NCBI RefSeq assembly: GCF_000485595.1
Contig: NW_014577279.1
Span: 258,282-278,632, forward strand
Reading direction: 5' to 3'
Source of the DNA: Priapulus caudatus
Taxonomy: Eukaryota > Priapulida > Priapulimorpha > Priapulimorphida > Priapulidae
DNA length: 20,351 nt
The notes beneath the pieces are model-generated. The model was not told the DNA's origin and made no database searches. It saw only the letters and a list, made by a program, of their open reading frames with translations. Both the position numbers and the translations under genes were made by a program. Positions 1-8,749 of this stretch are shown here, in pieces. Positions within the stretch are counted from its first letter, which is position 1; each line of letters opens with the position of its first letter.

Positions 1-345
1 ACAGGGCCGAGAAAGCTCTTTTGGAAAACAGCCTTCAAAGCTTTTGCATGACAAAAAAAACACAAAAGCGGCGTGTATATAAAATATATATATATACATC
101 TAATATATATTTGAGTTCGTATGTATCTATGTACATGTATCTTCCCTATAGGCGGCCAAACCGCCAAAACGATCTGGATGCAATTTCCACAGGGCCATCT
201 CTTATACCCGGGGAGTGTTCCTAGACCAAAAAAATTCAAAAAAGTTTAAAAAGTTAAAACATTTGATAAAAATTGTATATTTCATCAATAGATGCGCCAT
301 GGCGTTACACCGCGCTGCATCACGTATGTGTCAATCATTGTGTTA
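1..345. other. AT-rich sequence, no gene recognised
   Basis: This stretch has poly-A runs and a short TA/ATGT-rich tract near 75-140. The open frame at 21-224 has low-complexity composition with many tyrosines from the TA tract, and I do not treat it as coding. I see no splice-bounded exon or RNA gene here. Confidence 0.5.
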
Positions 346-349
346 TAAC

Positions 350-445
350 ATAAGTGGAGCAATGGCGTAATGTCTAAGTCTCTCTAAGACATTCGTCTAC
401 CACACCGGATACTGGGTTCGAGTCCCACACTGGGGCAACATTTTT
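350..445 (+). repeat. tRNA-derived SINE head or tRNA pseudogene
   Basis: A sequence matching an RNA polymerase III B box (GGTTCGAGTCCC) sits at about 416-427. It is followed by ACTGGGGCAACA and a T-rich run, the typical layout of a tRNA 3' half. An A-box-like TGGCGTAATGTCTA lies about 50 bases upstream. The expected 5' acceptor strand that would pair with TGGGGCA is not present, and the D and anticodon arms do not fold cleanly. This is therefore not an intact tRNA. A tRNA-derived SINE head or decayed tRNA copy fits best. The following 445-580 region is poly-T/poly-A rich, as SINE tails can be. Confidence 0.45.
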
Positions 446-574
446 CGCCCCTTTTTCCCTTTTTTCCCTTTACCTACCTCTTTTTTAATTTATGAATTTA
501 TTGAATTATTTTTTTTTTTTTTAATTATTATTTTTTTTAAATGTCTTACCTTTTAATTTTTTTATTATTTTTTA

Positions 575-855
575 CATGGTTTGCGATGGCTTGGAGATGG
601 GGACTGCGGGATGCGGATGGGATTCGGATGGGATGACATGCATCGGGATGTGGATGGGATGGCCATGCAATGGCATGCCAATGAGATGGGATGGATGTTG
701 GCTGCGATGACATGGCATGGCCATGCGCATGGGATGTCATGCGGATGGAGATGGATGCGCGATGGATGTGCGTGCCGAGGCGGATGCGGATGGGATGGGA
801 TGGAATGGCATGGATGGATGGATGCATGGACGGATGCATGGATAGATAGATAGTT
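575..855. repeat. Degenerate ATGG/GGATGGGATG minisatellite
   Basis: About 280 bases consist of variants of GGATG, GGGATG and CATGG in the same orientation, ending in GATAGATAGATAG. Open frames on both strands through this tract (rich in M, W, D, G or in H, P, S) are by-products of the repeat and are not called as genes. Confidence 0.8.
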
Positions 856-859
856 AGGT

Positions 860-1065
860 TTTTTGGGGTATTTTCCTTTCAACCAAGCGGTCACCAACTG
901 AGTAACGCGCCACTGATTTCCCCGGGCAACGCCGGGTATCCCGCTAGTATATATATATATGAGCATAGCAGCTGAGACATCTTCTGTACCCAACAAGCCA
1001 ACTACAGATTCAACCACCTGAAACCTATATTCACACAACTCCCTATGTGGACAAACTAGTGTAAT
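860..1065 (-). repeat. Dispersed repeat fragment with a TA-repeat junction
   Basis: On the minus strand a TA repeat at 948-960 is followed by CTAGCGGGATACCCGGCG and a CCCGGG-containing segment. That is a layout I associate with 3' regions of dispersed retroelements, from memory only. The minus-strand translation of about 965-1060 reads CPHRELCEYRFQVVESVVG, which looks less random than neighbouring DNA. There is no start codon or domain I can name. It may be a decayed C-terminus of an element protein or non-coding repeat sequence. Confidence 0.35.
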
Positions 1066-1074
1066 TTTGTAATC

Positions 1075-1111
1075 GATCATCGGTTGGACCCAAGTAACCG
1101 ATGATCGGTTA
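1075..1111. repeat. Nested hairpin of the AACCGATGATC motif
   Basis: GATCATCGGTT at 1075-1085 pairs perfectly with AACCGATGATC at 1096-1106 (11-bp stem, 10-nt loop). The second arm is itself the start of an odd-centred palindrome, TAACCGATGATCGGTTA, at 1095-1111. The same core recurs at 1401-1412 and at 13682-13692. The function is unknown. Confidence 0.6.
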
Positions 1112-1740
1112 CAATCGGTTACTCGGGGTGTTGAATGCTTGCATGTGCGTAACGTCGTGTGCATGTACGTGTGTGCATGTATGTGCTTGTTTAGCCCTGT
1201 TTACTGTTTGTTTTGCACTGTTTACTACTGTGTGTATAATACATGTATGTTAATAAAGGATAACTTGTATAGTAGCAATGATATCCCTGATTCTAATCAC
1301 TTTTCCAAGTTTTACATTTATTTTAATTTGATTTTTTTTTTTTTCGATGAAATTGATTATGGATTTTGATAACCAAGGCGCTTGGTTCGAGCCACTGCTC
1401 AACCGATGATCGAGTATAATCGAAGATCGTGACATCACTAGGACAAACCATACAAAAAAAATGTAACTCTAATATGGGAGGGCTGAACTTGCAGTGACTG
1501 TTGCAACGAAGAGATATCTAATTCCAAGCAAACATGGGGCAATTCCGGGCATGGGGGCAAAAAAAAAAAATTTAATTAGCAACTGCAATGGAATGAAAAA
1601 TGTGAATGTTGATAGGCATTTAACAATTGCCTGAAAATCATATATATATATATAATCACGTGTATTCTGTAGTGGGAAAAACATGATCCAACTTGTTTTG
1701 AATTTTTTAGGTCATGGGTTGCATTTTTAGAAGTGTGAAG
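1112..1740. other. AT-rich intergenic or intronic DNA, no gene recognised
   Basis: The stretch contains T-rich and A-rich runs, a short TA repeat at 1641-1654, and one copy of the AACCGATGATCG motif at 1401-1412. Small open frames on both strands are low complexity. If the taperin-like gene continues leftwards, this lies in its first coding intron or beyond. I found no splice-bounded downstream exon. Confidence 0.4.
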
Positions 1741-1741
1741 G

Positions 1742-2188
1742 TAGGGGCACACGAGCGATTTTTATCGCCCGATCGCCGCGAATTTTAAAATCGCTCGAAA
1801 AATTCGCCCGTGTGCCCGTTCACGTCGACGCCGATTTTAATCGCCCGTACGAATCGCCCGTATCCAAAATGTTAGATATTTTCAGGCGATTATTTACGCC
1901 GGCGATTATTTACTGGCAAATTCGCTCGTGTGCCCGTGTCCGGCGTATTTTGTCGCCCGATCGATTTTTCTAATCCAATCGGACGTGTTGTTGATATCAT
2001 GTGATGCATCATGTGATCATGTGATTCCGTCGAGTGGCGTACGCGTACGCTCTCAAATTCGCTACGTGTGCCCCTTCGTGATCGGGCGATTAAATTCGCT
2101 ACGTGTGCCCCTTCGTGATCGGGCGATTAAATTCGCTGGCGATTTTAATCGCTGCGATCGGGCGATAAAATACGCTCGTGTGCCCCTA
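1742..2188. mobile_element. Non-autonomous TIR element (MITE-like), 443 bp plus TA duplication
   Basis: The ends are terminal inverted repeats: 1744-1776 begins GGGGCACACGAGCG and contains ATCGCCCGATCGC. The reverse complement of 2154-2186 matches it at 31 of 33 positions. Both ends are flanked by TA (1742-1743 and 2187-2188), consistent with a TA target-site duplication as made by Tc1/mariner-type and some other DDE transposases. There is no coding capacity; the 88-codon plus frame at 1928-2194 is repeat sequence. Inside are further copies of the CGTGTGCCC end module and a 37-bp direct duplication at 2055-2128. I infer a non-autonomous cut-and-paste element; the superfamily is not resolved. 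Confidence 0.8.
2055..2134 (+). repeat. 37-bp tandem duplication inside the TIR element
   Basis: AAATTCGCTACGTGTGCCCC begins at 2055 and again at 2092. The two 37-bp units are identical, and the first bases of a third unit begin at 2129. Each unit contains the CGTGTGCCCC motif of the element's own terminus, so the interior carries end-like modules. Confidence 0.85.
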
Positions 2189-2297
2189 GCATAAGTAGAT
2201 AGAGTTTAGACTCACGGAGATACAGACTTAACTTATTAGAGGCTTTGGTAAAATTTTGTTTTTCACTAGCGGATGACAGTGATAAAGGACCCTCTAT

Positions 2298-2397
2298 CAC
2301 TAGGCCCTCACAAGTATGATTAAACAGTCAAACCTGTATATAAAGTCTCTCACTAGGCCCTCACACATATGATTAAACAGTCAAACCTGTATATAAA
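2298..2397 (+). repeat. Tandem duplication, 53-bp period
   Basis: CACTAGGCCCTCACA starts at 2298 and at 2351. Both copies continue through TATGATTAAACAGTCAAACC and TGTATATAAA with only a few differences. It lies just beyond the exon of the minus-strand gene, in its inferred intron. Confidence 0.85.
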
Positions 2398-2484
2398 AGC
2401 CACCTAAGGGAAACCAAAACGTGTTTTACAACAAAGCATTACAAACTCAATATTTGAGTCTATGATCTCTCTTCGCGCGCGCAC

Positions 2485-2490
2485 ACTTAC
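2485..2490 (-). other. Splice donor GTAAGT ending the taperin-like exon
   Basis: The minus strand reads AAGAAT then GTAAGTGTGCG, a near-ideal U1-binding donor in phase 0. The 28 codons after it (VSVRARREIID and onward) change composition and run to a stop at 2404-2406, as expected for intron read-through. Confidence 0.75.
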
Positions 2491-5151
2491 ATTCTTGTTC
2501 CTTCGCTGGATGAGTGATGACTTGCCATCAATGATCACGTGGCTACCTTCGAACACTGGATCGAACAGCTCATATTCATCCATCCCCTCATCCTCCTCGT
2601 CATCCTCTTCTGTCTCGTTAAGCGTTGTGTAGATCACATGCCCGAACGAGCTCTGGATCAGGTAGATCCCTGAATCTGTGTTCAACTCACCCCCACCGTT
2701 AGCCAACTCATCGATCTTCGACACGGGAACGTCGTCGCCGTGTTCGGCCGACGGCGGCACGTTGCTGGGTAGCCTGGGCGGCGGCGGCGACTCGTAGTAA
2801 CTGTGGATGATGTAGGAAGACAGTGGATCCTGGCCGGGAGCTTCGTCCGGCGGCAGTGTCACGTTGTATTCTGTCGGTTCGTCCTCGTCAGACTCGTTGC
2901 TGTCGGAACTCGCCACCTCATCGATGTTCGTGACGGGCAGCGGGGAGTGATGCCGGATGCTGTCGTCGTCATGGCGATCGGCGAGGGGATCGCTTGGTGC
3001 CTCGGAAACGATGGCAGTAAGCGCTGCTTCGACAACCAGAACGTGCCGGGAATCGGATTGACTGTTTACGACAGAAGTAGTAAGCTCAGCAGAGATTTCG
3101 CATGCCTGTGTCGACGTGACAGCACATGTGTCATCATCGAATTCGTGGTAGCAATTTAGGACCTCATCGGCAGTCTCTACCTCCAAGATATCGGATTCCA
3201 TTATGGCTGAGCTGCTCTGTTGTTTGGAGAAGACTTGCTCGTTCTCGACTGAACCCTGTGTGTCTTCGTCGTGACATTGAGAATACAGCAACTCTATGTG
3301 ATTAATCTTCCTTTCTTTTTCACCAGACATTACCCTGTCGACGTCCTCGGAACTACGACTTTGCATTTCTGTTGCAGTGGAAGACGTTACAGAGTTCACA
3401 CCGTTTGCAAACACATCGCTGCCATTAGGCTGTCTGTTTGGACGATTCAACTTGAATGGAACTTCAGCTGTAACTTCAGGAGCTTTATTGGCCCTTGTGT
3501 ACTGCACCTCACCAACGGCCACCCACTCCTCCTCCTGGTTCTGTAGTTGTCGTGGAGCATTCTGAATAGGCTTACTAAGGAACGTCTCCGAGAACCCGGC
3601 TGTCTTCACCCTCCTCTTCGATTGGCCAACAATTTTTGATGGCTTCACCAACTCTTCCTCGAGAACACTAGGCTCTGTCGCTGCCTCATCGATGTGGCTC
3701 TGAGTCACGATGGCTCTGACGGGTACATAATGGCTATGAACTTCAGTTATCTTCTTCTCTAGCACCATTATCTTGTCAGGTTTTCTCTGCTGCTGCTTAC
3801 AGTTGTGCTCCTCTAGACTCTGGTGTGCACCTTCTGAAGACGTGCTTTCCTGCTTGTGAACGGGAGACATTGGCGATGTGCTCATACGTCCTGTGTAAGA
3901 TGGACTATCAACAACATTCTTCTTGTGGGTACGGGTTTCGGAATTTTTCAATCTAACGTTATTATTGCCCTTCTGCTCGCTGGATGTCGCAGGTTTTCTG
4001 CACCTGTGAATTGGGGAAGACTGAGGCGTGACCTCCTCGATCTGTCCAAGACTCAGCAGACTCTCGTCATTGCAGCTATTTCTCTTCGATTCCATTTCGT
4101 CAACGACGATTTTCCGTAGCGTCACCGACGTAGTGGAATTGCTGTCCTTGATGTTCGCATTTTCAAACAGACTTCGGAACATTGCCACTGTGTTGGGTTT
4201 CGGGAGTTCCTCAGGTATCATCTCACGGTACTGTGGACTTGTCTTCACCTCCGGCTTGTCTCGGCTCGCCGACTCAGCACTCGTTTGCATCTCGGGTTTC
4301 TTGTTCTCGATTATAACGACGTCCTCTCTGGAGAGCACAGCTGAATCGCAGACGGCAAAGTTTCCTGCATCAAAGCTCATCGATTTCTCCATCGCAGCCC
4401 CTTCCGACTCTCTCTTGTCAACATCTTCGAGAGATGCTAGGCTTGAAGACCGCCTAGCTAGTCCGTGGTTGAAATAAGACGCCTGATCCGGCGACTGGTT
4501 GTCATCCAAGTCTAGTAGGTCGCTCATTGACGAGAAACGGTTCCTAAGTTTGCTAACGAATCCCTGACGGTACACCATCTCGTACTCCTGATCGGCTTCC
4601 GGCAGGTCGCTCGGCGTGCCTTTCACAATCGCCTCGTCACTGCGACCTCTTTGGTCGCTATCGACTTTCATCCCCACAAGCGAGTTTGGGCGGGAGATAT
4701 TATTGCACGCACCCAAGCCAATCCGGTGTTTCGTGCCGCCACGTTCATTTTTAATCCAGGGATTCATCGAGAACGGTAAGACGTGTTCGTCGACACCGGC
4801 TGTAACCGTGTCATCTTCGTCGGTGCCGCAAACGATATTATTACTTTTAGTCTTAGTGGTATTACCCAATTCCAACGACGTGGTTTGCTGGTTGTAGGTG
4901 CTCCCTAGATGTGGTCGATTAGGTGAAGTATACGCTGAGCCGTCGTCGTCACTCTCGTAGACTGGACTATCTGTGTTTCCGATTTGCTTTACGTATCCAT
5001 CGTCGTCGAGGAAAAGGTTTCTTTTCTTCAGCAAGAGATCACGTTTCCACGATGGCAGCTCGGATAGGCCTACTTGTTCTGCATCGAGATTTCCCAGTTT
5101 GTGACGCCGCTTTCTCTCCAACACAGCTTGCTTCCACGCCGGTATTGACAT
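2491..5151 (-). CDS. TPRN/PPP1R18-like: Taperin/phostensin-like protein, first coding exon (887 codons, 3' partial)
   Basis: This is the only long, convincingly coding frame. The N-terminus has the paired motif of the taperin/phostensin N-terminal domain: SIPAWK at residues 2-7 with a basic stretch, then LPSWKRDLLLKKR at 32-44. NPWIKNE at 130-136 matches a second family-like block. LPKPNTVAMFRSLFE at 316-330 and GFVSKLRNRFSSM at 197-209 look like short conserved motifs. The rest is polar and probably disordered; an acidic run (EEDDEEDEGMDEYE) lies near the exon's end. Family knowledge: taperin and phostensin bind protein phosphatase 1 and F-actin, and taperin sits at the base of hair-cell stereocilia. 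A PP1-targeting, actin-associated role is inferred. The start is supported by an in-frame TAA 18 nt upstream (5167-5169). On the minus strand the exon ends AACAAGAAT followed by GTAAGTGTG (GT at 2490-2489), a strong donor. The open frame beyond it to 2404 is intron read-through. No strict RVxF PP1 motif occurs in this exon. Which paralogue it is cannot be decided here. Confidence 0.82.
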
Positions 5152-5620
5152 GGTAGTTAAGCTACGTTATCATCCGTATCCGATGTGTGGAGAAAGTGAA
5201 ACCAGTGAGACTGATCATAGGGGAAAACACGTTTTGGCCGTGTCAACGGCCTACAACTGATGGTGCAAACGACATCGACTGTGTAGTGCGATCCTGCTGC
5301 GAGCTGACATCATCAGTTCGGCGTGAAAACATTGCAAATTAACGCAGCGACATCTTTTGGTCGAAAATGATAGCTTTTGCAACAGCACCCCGTTCTTCAT
5401 ACAGAAACATATTATTATCATAATATATCATAATATTATCTTACTCCTGATATTATCAGTAGCGAATAACAATAGATTGTGAATAATAAATAATGCAATA
5501 TATTGTGATAATGATATAATTTAATGTGATAATAGATTGTGAATAATAATAGATAGTAAATCATAATCAATTATTATTCACTCCTGATGTTATCGTTACA
5601 AGAAAGCAATTTGGGGAGAG
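5152..5620 (-). other. 5' flank of the taperin-like gene, AT-rich with short repeats
   Basis: It carries the 5' leader and possibly the promoter of the minus-strand gene. I see no convincing TATA box or transcription start. From 5400 it is very AT-rich. ATAGATTGTGAATAATAA occurs twice (about 5471 and 5531), and ACTCCTGATATTATC / ACTCCTGATGTTATC occurs at about 5443 and 5580. That last motif resembles the arms of palindromic repeats elsewhere in the window (6579-6625, 11875-11938). Confidence 0.4.
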
Positions 5621-5786
5621 CATGGAATTGCGCTTTCGCTGTATCCATAGTCTCTCGTTCTGGTTACAGCTAATCTTCCGTCTGTCGCAATCGTTGCTGA
5701 CTTTCATGGAAGTCGTAACGCGGGCTACTGACGGCATTTTAAACTTTTTTCATCACTACGCAATTTCTGCTCCAGTTTGTGATTGT

Positions 5787-5925
5787 CTGGTGTGTGTGGT
5801 GTGTGTGTGCGTGGGTGCTGCGTGCGTGCGCGTGCGTGCGTGCGTGTTGGCTCGTGTGTGTGTGGTGTGTGTGTTGTGTGTGTGTGTGTTGTGTGTGTGG
5901 TGTGTGTGGTGTATCATTGTGTCAA
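5787..5925 (+). repeat. GT-rich microsatellite
   Basis: Irregular GTGTGT, GTGC and TGTGG units run for about 140 bases on the plus strand. The tract is roughly 650 bp upstream of the taperin-like start codon. Overlapping open frames (V/C-rich on plus, H/T-rich on minus) are products of the repeat. Confidence 0.9.
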
Positions 5926-5939
5926 ATCCATCTAAATAG

Positions 5940-6414
5940 CAGTCCCAGTTTCTGTCCGCACTTTGTATATACATAGCGATTGGTTTATTATAATTATACA
6001 GGTCACTGTTGTGTACTAAAACAACGAAATGCAGGTCTGTGATCAGTATCACCTAAAAAATCTGTGCTCTGGCCATATATATAATAATATGTATATAGTA
6101 TATTATCTCTTTGTCAGTAACATAAAGTAGGGTTATAAATATTTTGCTATAGTAGTTTTTTGTTCTACAGATATATCACAATAGATGCGTAATTGGTTCG
6201 CAAGGTTTAATCGAAATTAAAATGTAATTTCAACTCAAATTTATTCTACGAAATTGTGATACAAATTCAATTCAATTTAATATTTCAATGTCATTCATCA
6301 CTTTACTTAGACTTATTAAATTACTTTTTGCAAAATAATATATTATTTAAATAAATATAAATATTTATTTTATAATGAGCTGATAATACCTTAATTTCAT
6401 TGGCTCTTGATATA

Positions 6415-6417
<3 letters not shown>
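5940..6417. other. AT-rich DNA, no gene recognised
   Basis: The sequence is very A/T-rich with short TATA-like runs. I see no exon with splice signals, no RNA gene and no clear repeat boundary. Confidence 0.5.
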
Positions 6418-6488
<71 letters not shown>

Positions 6489-6490
6489 TA
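6418..6490. repeat. (TA)n then (TTTA)n compound microsatellite
   Basis: A pure TA run of about 40 bases passes directly into about eight TTTA units. Its length is likely variable between individuals. Confidence 0.95.
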
Positions 6491-6543
6491 GTATATTAAT
6501 AATAATAAAACTATATAACACGTTCAACGCTGCCTGGTTACAC

Positions 6544-6836
6544 ACTCCCTGATTTAGTGTCGGACTCCCTGATTTGACATAATATCAAGAGTCTATCAAT
6601 ATTGATAGACTCCTGATAATATTATGCAAGAGTCCGTGTGACTCCCTGAAAATTCTGCTATACTAACTAGTTCGTTCGAGAGCACGGCCTCGCGGAATTA
6701 CCGTATTTTTTCAGCAAGTGTGCCAAGAAAATGTTTGCAGACGGGCACCGCAAATGTCCTGCAATGTCCAAACGTGTAATCAACAGCGGGTGTTACAGAT
6801 AGTCAGCGTGTGCCGCGCTTGCCGCTAGTGCGTACG
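6544..6836 (+). repeat. Long inverted repeat, arm A (partner 16141-16398)
   Basis: This segment is the reverse complement of 16141-16398 at high similarity by eye (about 85-90%). Shared blocks include CTGCTATACTAACTAGTTCG, GTCCTGCAATGTCCAAACG and GTGTAATCAACAGCGGGTGT. Arm A contains three copies of ACTCCCTGA and a palindromic insert (6579-6625) absent from arm B. No coding potential was recognised. It may be one member of a non-coding element family rather than a structural arm of a single 9.8-kb unit. Confidence 0.8.
6579..6625. repeat. Palindromic insert in arm A
   Basis: A perfect 24-bp palindrome (GAGTCTATCAAT/ATTGATAGACTC, 6589-6612) sits inside a longer imperfect one ending in ATAATATCA and TGATAATATT. 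Arm B has only GACATAATAATGCAGGAG at the equivalent place, so about 40 bp are extra in arm A. Confidence 0.85.
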
Positions 6837-6984
6837 ATGTTCTTGCGTTATGGCCAGCAGCGGTGTCGATTGATTTACGGACCCGATAGTTTTATGTAGG
6901 GGCCTACTATGTAGCGCGAACTGACGTCGTGTGCGGAGCATTTTTATGACTGCGCAGGGGTGACGGGCACCTGGGAGGGAAGCC

Positions 6985-7080
6985 CTACAAATAAGTCGAC
7001 AAAATGACGACTTACGCGTATGTCGTCATTTTCGTAAGTCGGCACAAATACGCTGGTCCCAAAAGTGTCGACTTATGCGA
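6985..7080. mobile_element. Palindromic miniature element (GTCGACTTAT ends)
   Basis: ATAAGTCGAC at 6991-7000 is the exact reverse complement of GTCGACTTAT at 7067-7076. Inside lies a near-perfect 32-bp palindrome (7001-7032) built from AAAATGACGACTTACG. A related fragment with AAATGACGACTTAGGCG occurs at 16591-16645. The structure fits a MITE-like foldback element. No coding sequence is present. Confidence 0.6.
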
Positions 7081-7089
7081 GTTCTTCTG

Positions 7090-7360
7090 AATTATAAACC
7101 AACTGTGAAAACTTTTCAGTGAGCTTAATTCTGGATAAGGAAAAAAATCCTAATGGCCAACTGCACAGTCATTCGTTTAGTTAGCAGTTCATGAGGCATA
7201 TAGGTGCAAAATAACCCAGCGGGACAGAGACGAGTAAGGCTTCCGTTACTGACAGCAAGCTACGTAACTGATGGCATATATAATGCGCTAATGCACGGAT
7301 AATCATGCTAATGTATCTGGCTCATATATCAACAGTTAAGTGTTTTGCTCTAAAAATATA
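7090..7360. other. No gene recognised between MITE and coiled-coil exon
   Basis: I searched the minus strand here for an exon continuing the frame of the 7362-7455 exon. Candidate acceptors (for example TGACTGTGCAG and TTTTCACAG) lead into frames that stop within about ten codons, so I call nothing. Confidence 0.4.
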
Positions 7361-7361
7361 C

Positions 7362-7455
7362 CTGTTGCTTAAACAAAGAAACCTCGTCTGTAATATTCCC
7401 AATGTCCTGCAGCAACTGCATGTAGGACGAATTTTGAATCCTGTATTTGTTGAAG
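7362..7455 (-). CDS. Internal exon, coiled-coil-like protein (partial gene)
   Basis: Minus strand: an acceptor GAATTTTCTTCAG precedes 7455 and a donor CAACAG/GTATAT follows 7362. After one leading base the exon encodes FNKYRIQNSSYMQLLQDIGN and then ITDEVSLFKQQ. The pattern of leucine, isoleucine and valine among polar residues suggests coiled coil. The entry phase (one leading base) does not match the phase-0 end of the 7697-7795 exon. An intervening exon is missed, the gene is decayed, or this exon is not real. In phase 0 the same bases read to a TAA close to the donor. Protein family not recognised. Confidence 0.4.
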
Positions 7456-7696
7456 CTGAAGAAAATTCACAAAAGCACCGTTACTGATTATTGACTTTAC
7501 TGCACACAAATATATTTGATAAAGTCTGCTTTTATTCAACTCTAATAATATATTCAAGCAGCAAAAAACGAACAGTCACATATTATATTCTTTCTGCCTT
7601 TGAAAGCATCGATTTTATATTACAAAATTACGTACCTTCACAACCCCACCATCGACCTAAATCACATCTGGCTCACAATAAATAAAGAGTACATAC

Positions 7697-7795
7697 CTCA
7701 TTATGTTGAGCATCTGAATTATTGGCAGCTGACATGAGAATGGAAATTTGAGGCTTTAATTCACCGATATCTGATGATAGTTGCTGAAGATTCAC
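7697..7795 (-). CDS. Internal exon, coiled-coil-like protein (33 codons)
   Basis: Minus strand: acceptor TTTGTTTGGCAG before 7795 and donor GAG/GTATGT after 7697. The exon is exactly 99 nt and phase 0 at both ends; the other two frames contain stops. It encodes VNLQQLSSDIGELKPQISIL then MSAANNSDAQHNE, with coiled-coil-like heptad spacing. It joins in frame to the 8347-8412 exon upstream. I do not recognise the protein. A trimerising stalk or scaffold coiled coil is possible but is inference. Confidence 0.6.
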
Positions 7796-7869
7796 CTGCC
7801 AAACAAAGCTAGGGAAATCAATGACTGCTTCGTTCATGTATATGCATTCAACATCATACAATAATGAAA

Positions 7870-8340
7870 ATTAACTACCACTGTGAAATTGTGAAGTAAA
7901 ATCTCATGCGCTATTTTTAGGGCTAATCAAATATGTAGTAGAAGTTTGATGACAAGTACGTAACTTCTAAAAAAAAATCTGCAGAAAGTATTATATCACT
8001 ATATGTTTAAAGAAATGTTTATAAAATATATTCTTTTAGATATAAAGATTAAAATTCACACGGATTCAGATGAATAAACAATTATACTAAATGCCAACTA
8101 ATTAGGCTGTAATGCATGCAACTGGATAAATTTGCAATCCATTCAGCTCAGCTGATAAGTATTCTGTACATACAAGATGCAAGCAGACTATACCGTTTTC
8201 ATGATTTCTTTCCCAATACTGTGGGTGATACAGCAGTTGAACAATTAACAGGGAGGATGGGAAACTTGTGCAAGAGATATCCATATTCATGTTCTAGAAT
8301 TCAGTTTCATATAATACCTTATTTAGACCGCGATGTCTCC
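7870..8340. other. Intron between coiled-coil exons
   Basis: AT-rich sequence between the exons at 7795 and 8347, fitting an intron of about 550 bp. Small open frames on both strands here (8102-8290, 8116-8367) lack splice-compatible ends. I see no further element. Confidence 0.5.
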
Positions 8341-8346
8341 ACCCAC

Positions 8347-8412
8347 CTGCCCAATTTGTGCCCATAGTGTGGTATTCATACTCATTAGCTCTCTCTCAAC
8401 GATTGACAAATT
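8347..8412 (-). CDS. Internal exon, coiled-coil-like protein (22 codons)
   Basis: Minus strand: a classic acceptor, TTTTTCTTACTTGCAG, precedes 8412 and the donor CAG/GTGGGT follows 8347. The 66-nt exon is phase 0 at both ends and encodes NLSIVERELMSMNTTLWAQI plus GQ. Joined to the next exon it reads on as VNLQQLSSDIG, giving a continuous 55-residue heptad-like segment. No upstream start exon was identified with confidence. A CpG-rich patch near 10350-10550 with a donor-like CACAT/GTAAGA could be an untranslated or first exon. Confidence 0.6.
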
Positions 8413-8529
8413 CTGCAAGTAAGAAAAATTAGATTGAAAGTTTTAACAGTTAGATAATAGTTAAATACGGAAGTAGTATGTTGTATTGCTTATATTGTTA
8501 TGTGTCTATAAATATGACACAAACATATA

Positions 8530-8746
8530 CATGCACACGTGTATCCGACCCGGAGGCCCGATCCCACCAAGATTTTACTCAGGCCACCATCTCTATGAAA
8601 CTCCCGGTCCTCCTGCCCGGCACTTTTTCCCCTCATATTACGCTGAAATACTACGGTTAGCACAACGACAGTTTAGACAGACTTGTAAACGGGAGCGCAA
8701 AATACGACACGTTCCTCAACGTAGACGGGGTATCCAAAACATCTAG
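8530..8746 (+). other. Possible coding remnant, unidentified
   Basis: The plus strand has an open stretch reading PIPPRFYSGHHLYETPGPPA and then FFPSYYAEILRLAQRQFRQT, followed by basic residues. Its composition is more GC-rich and less repetitive than the neighbourhood, but there is no sensible start, splice context or nameable domain. It could be a retroelement fragment or chance. Confidence 0.2.
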
Positions 8747-8749
8747 AGC

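Noticed and set aside
350-445. Functional tRNA gene
   Set aside because: The B box is good, but the acceptor stem cannot pair and the other arms do not fold, so it is listed as a SINE-like or pseudogene copy.
565-1164. 199-codon minus-strand frame
   Set aside because: Most of it is ATGG minisatellite sequence. Only the 965-1060 part looks protein-like, and I list that as a repeat fragment.
3856-4477. Plus-strand frames of 87 and 149 codons
   Set aside because: They are antisense to the strongly supported taperin-like exon and have no independent support.
5756-6052. Minus-strand frame rich in His and Thr
   Set aside because: It is a translation of the GT microsatellite.
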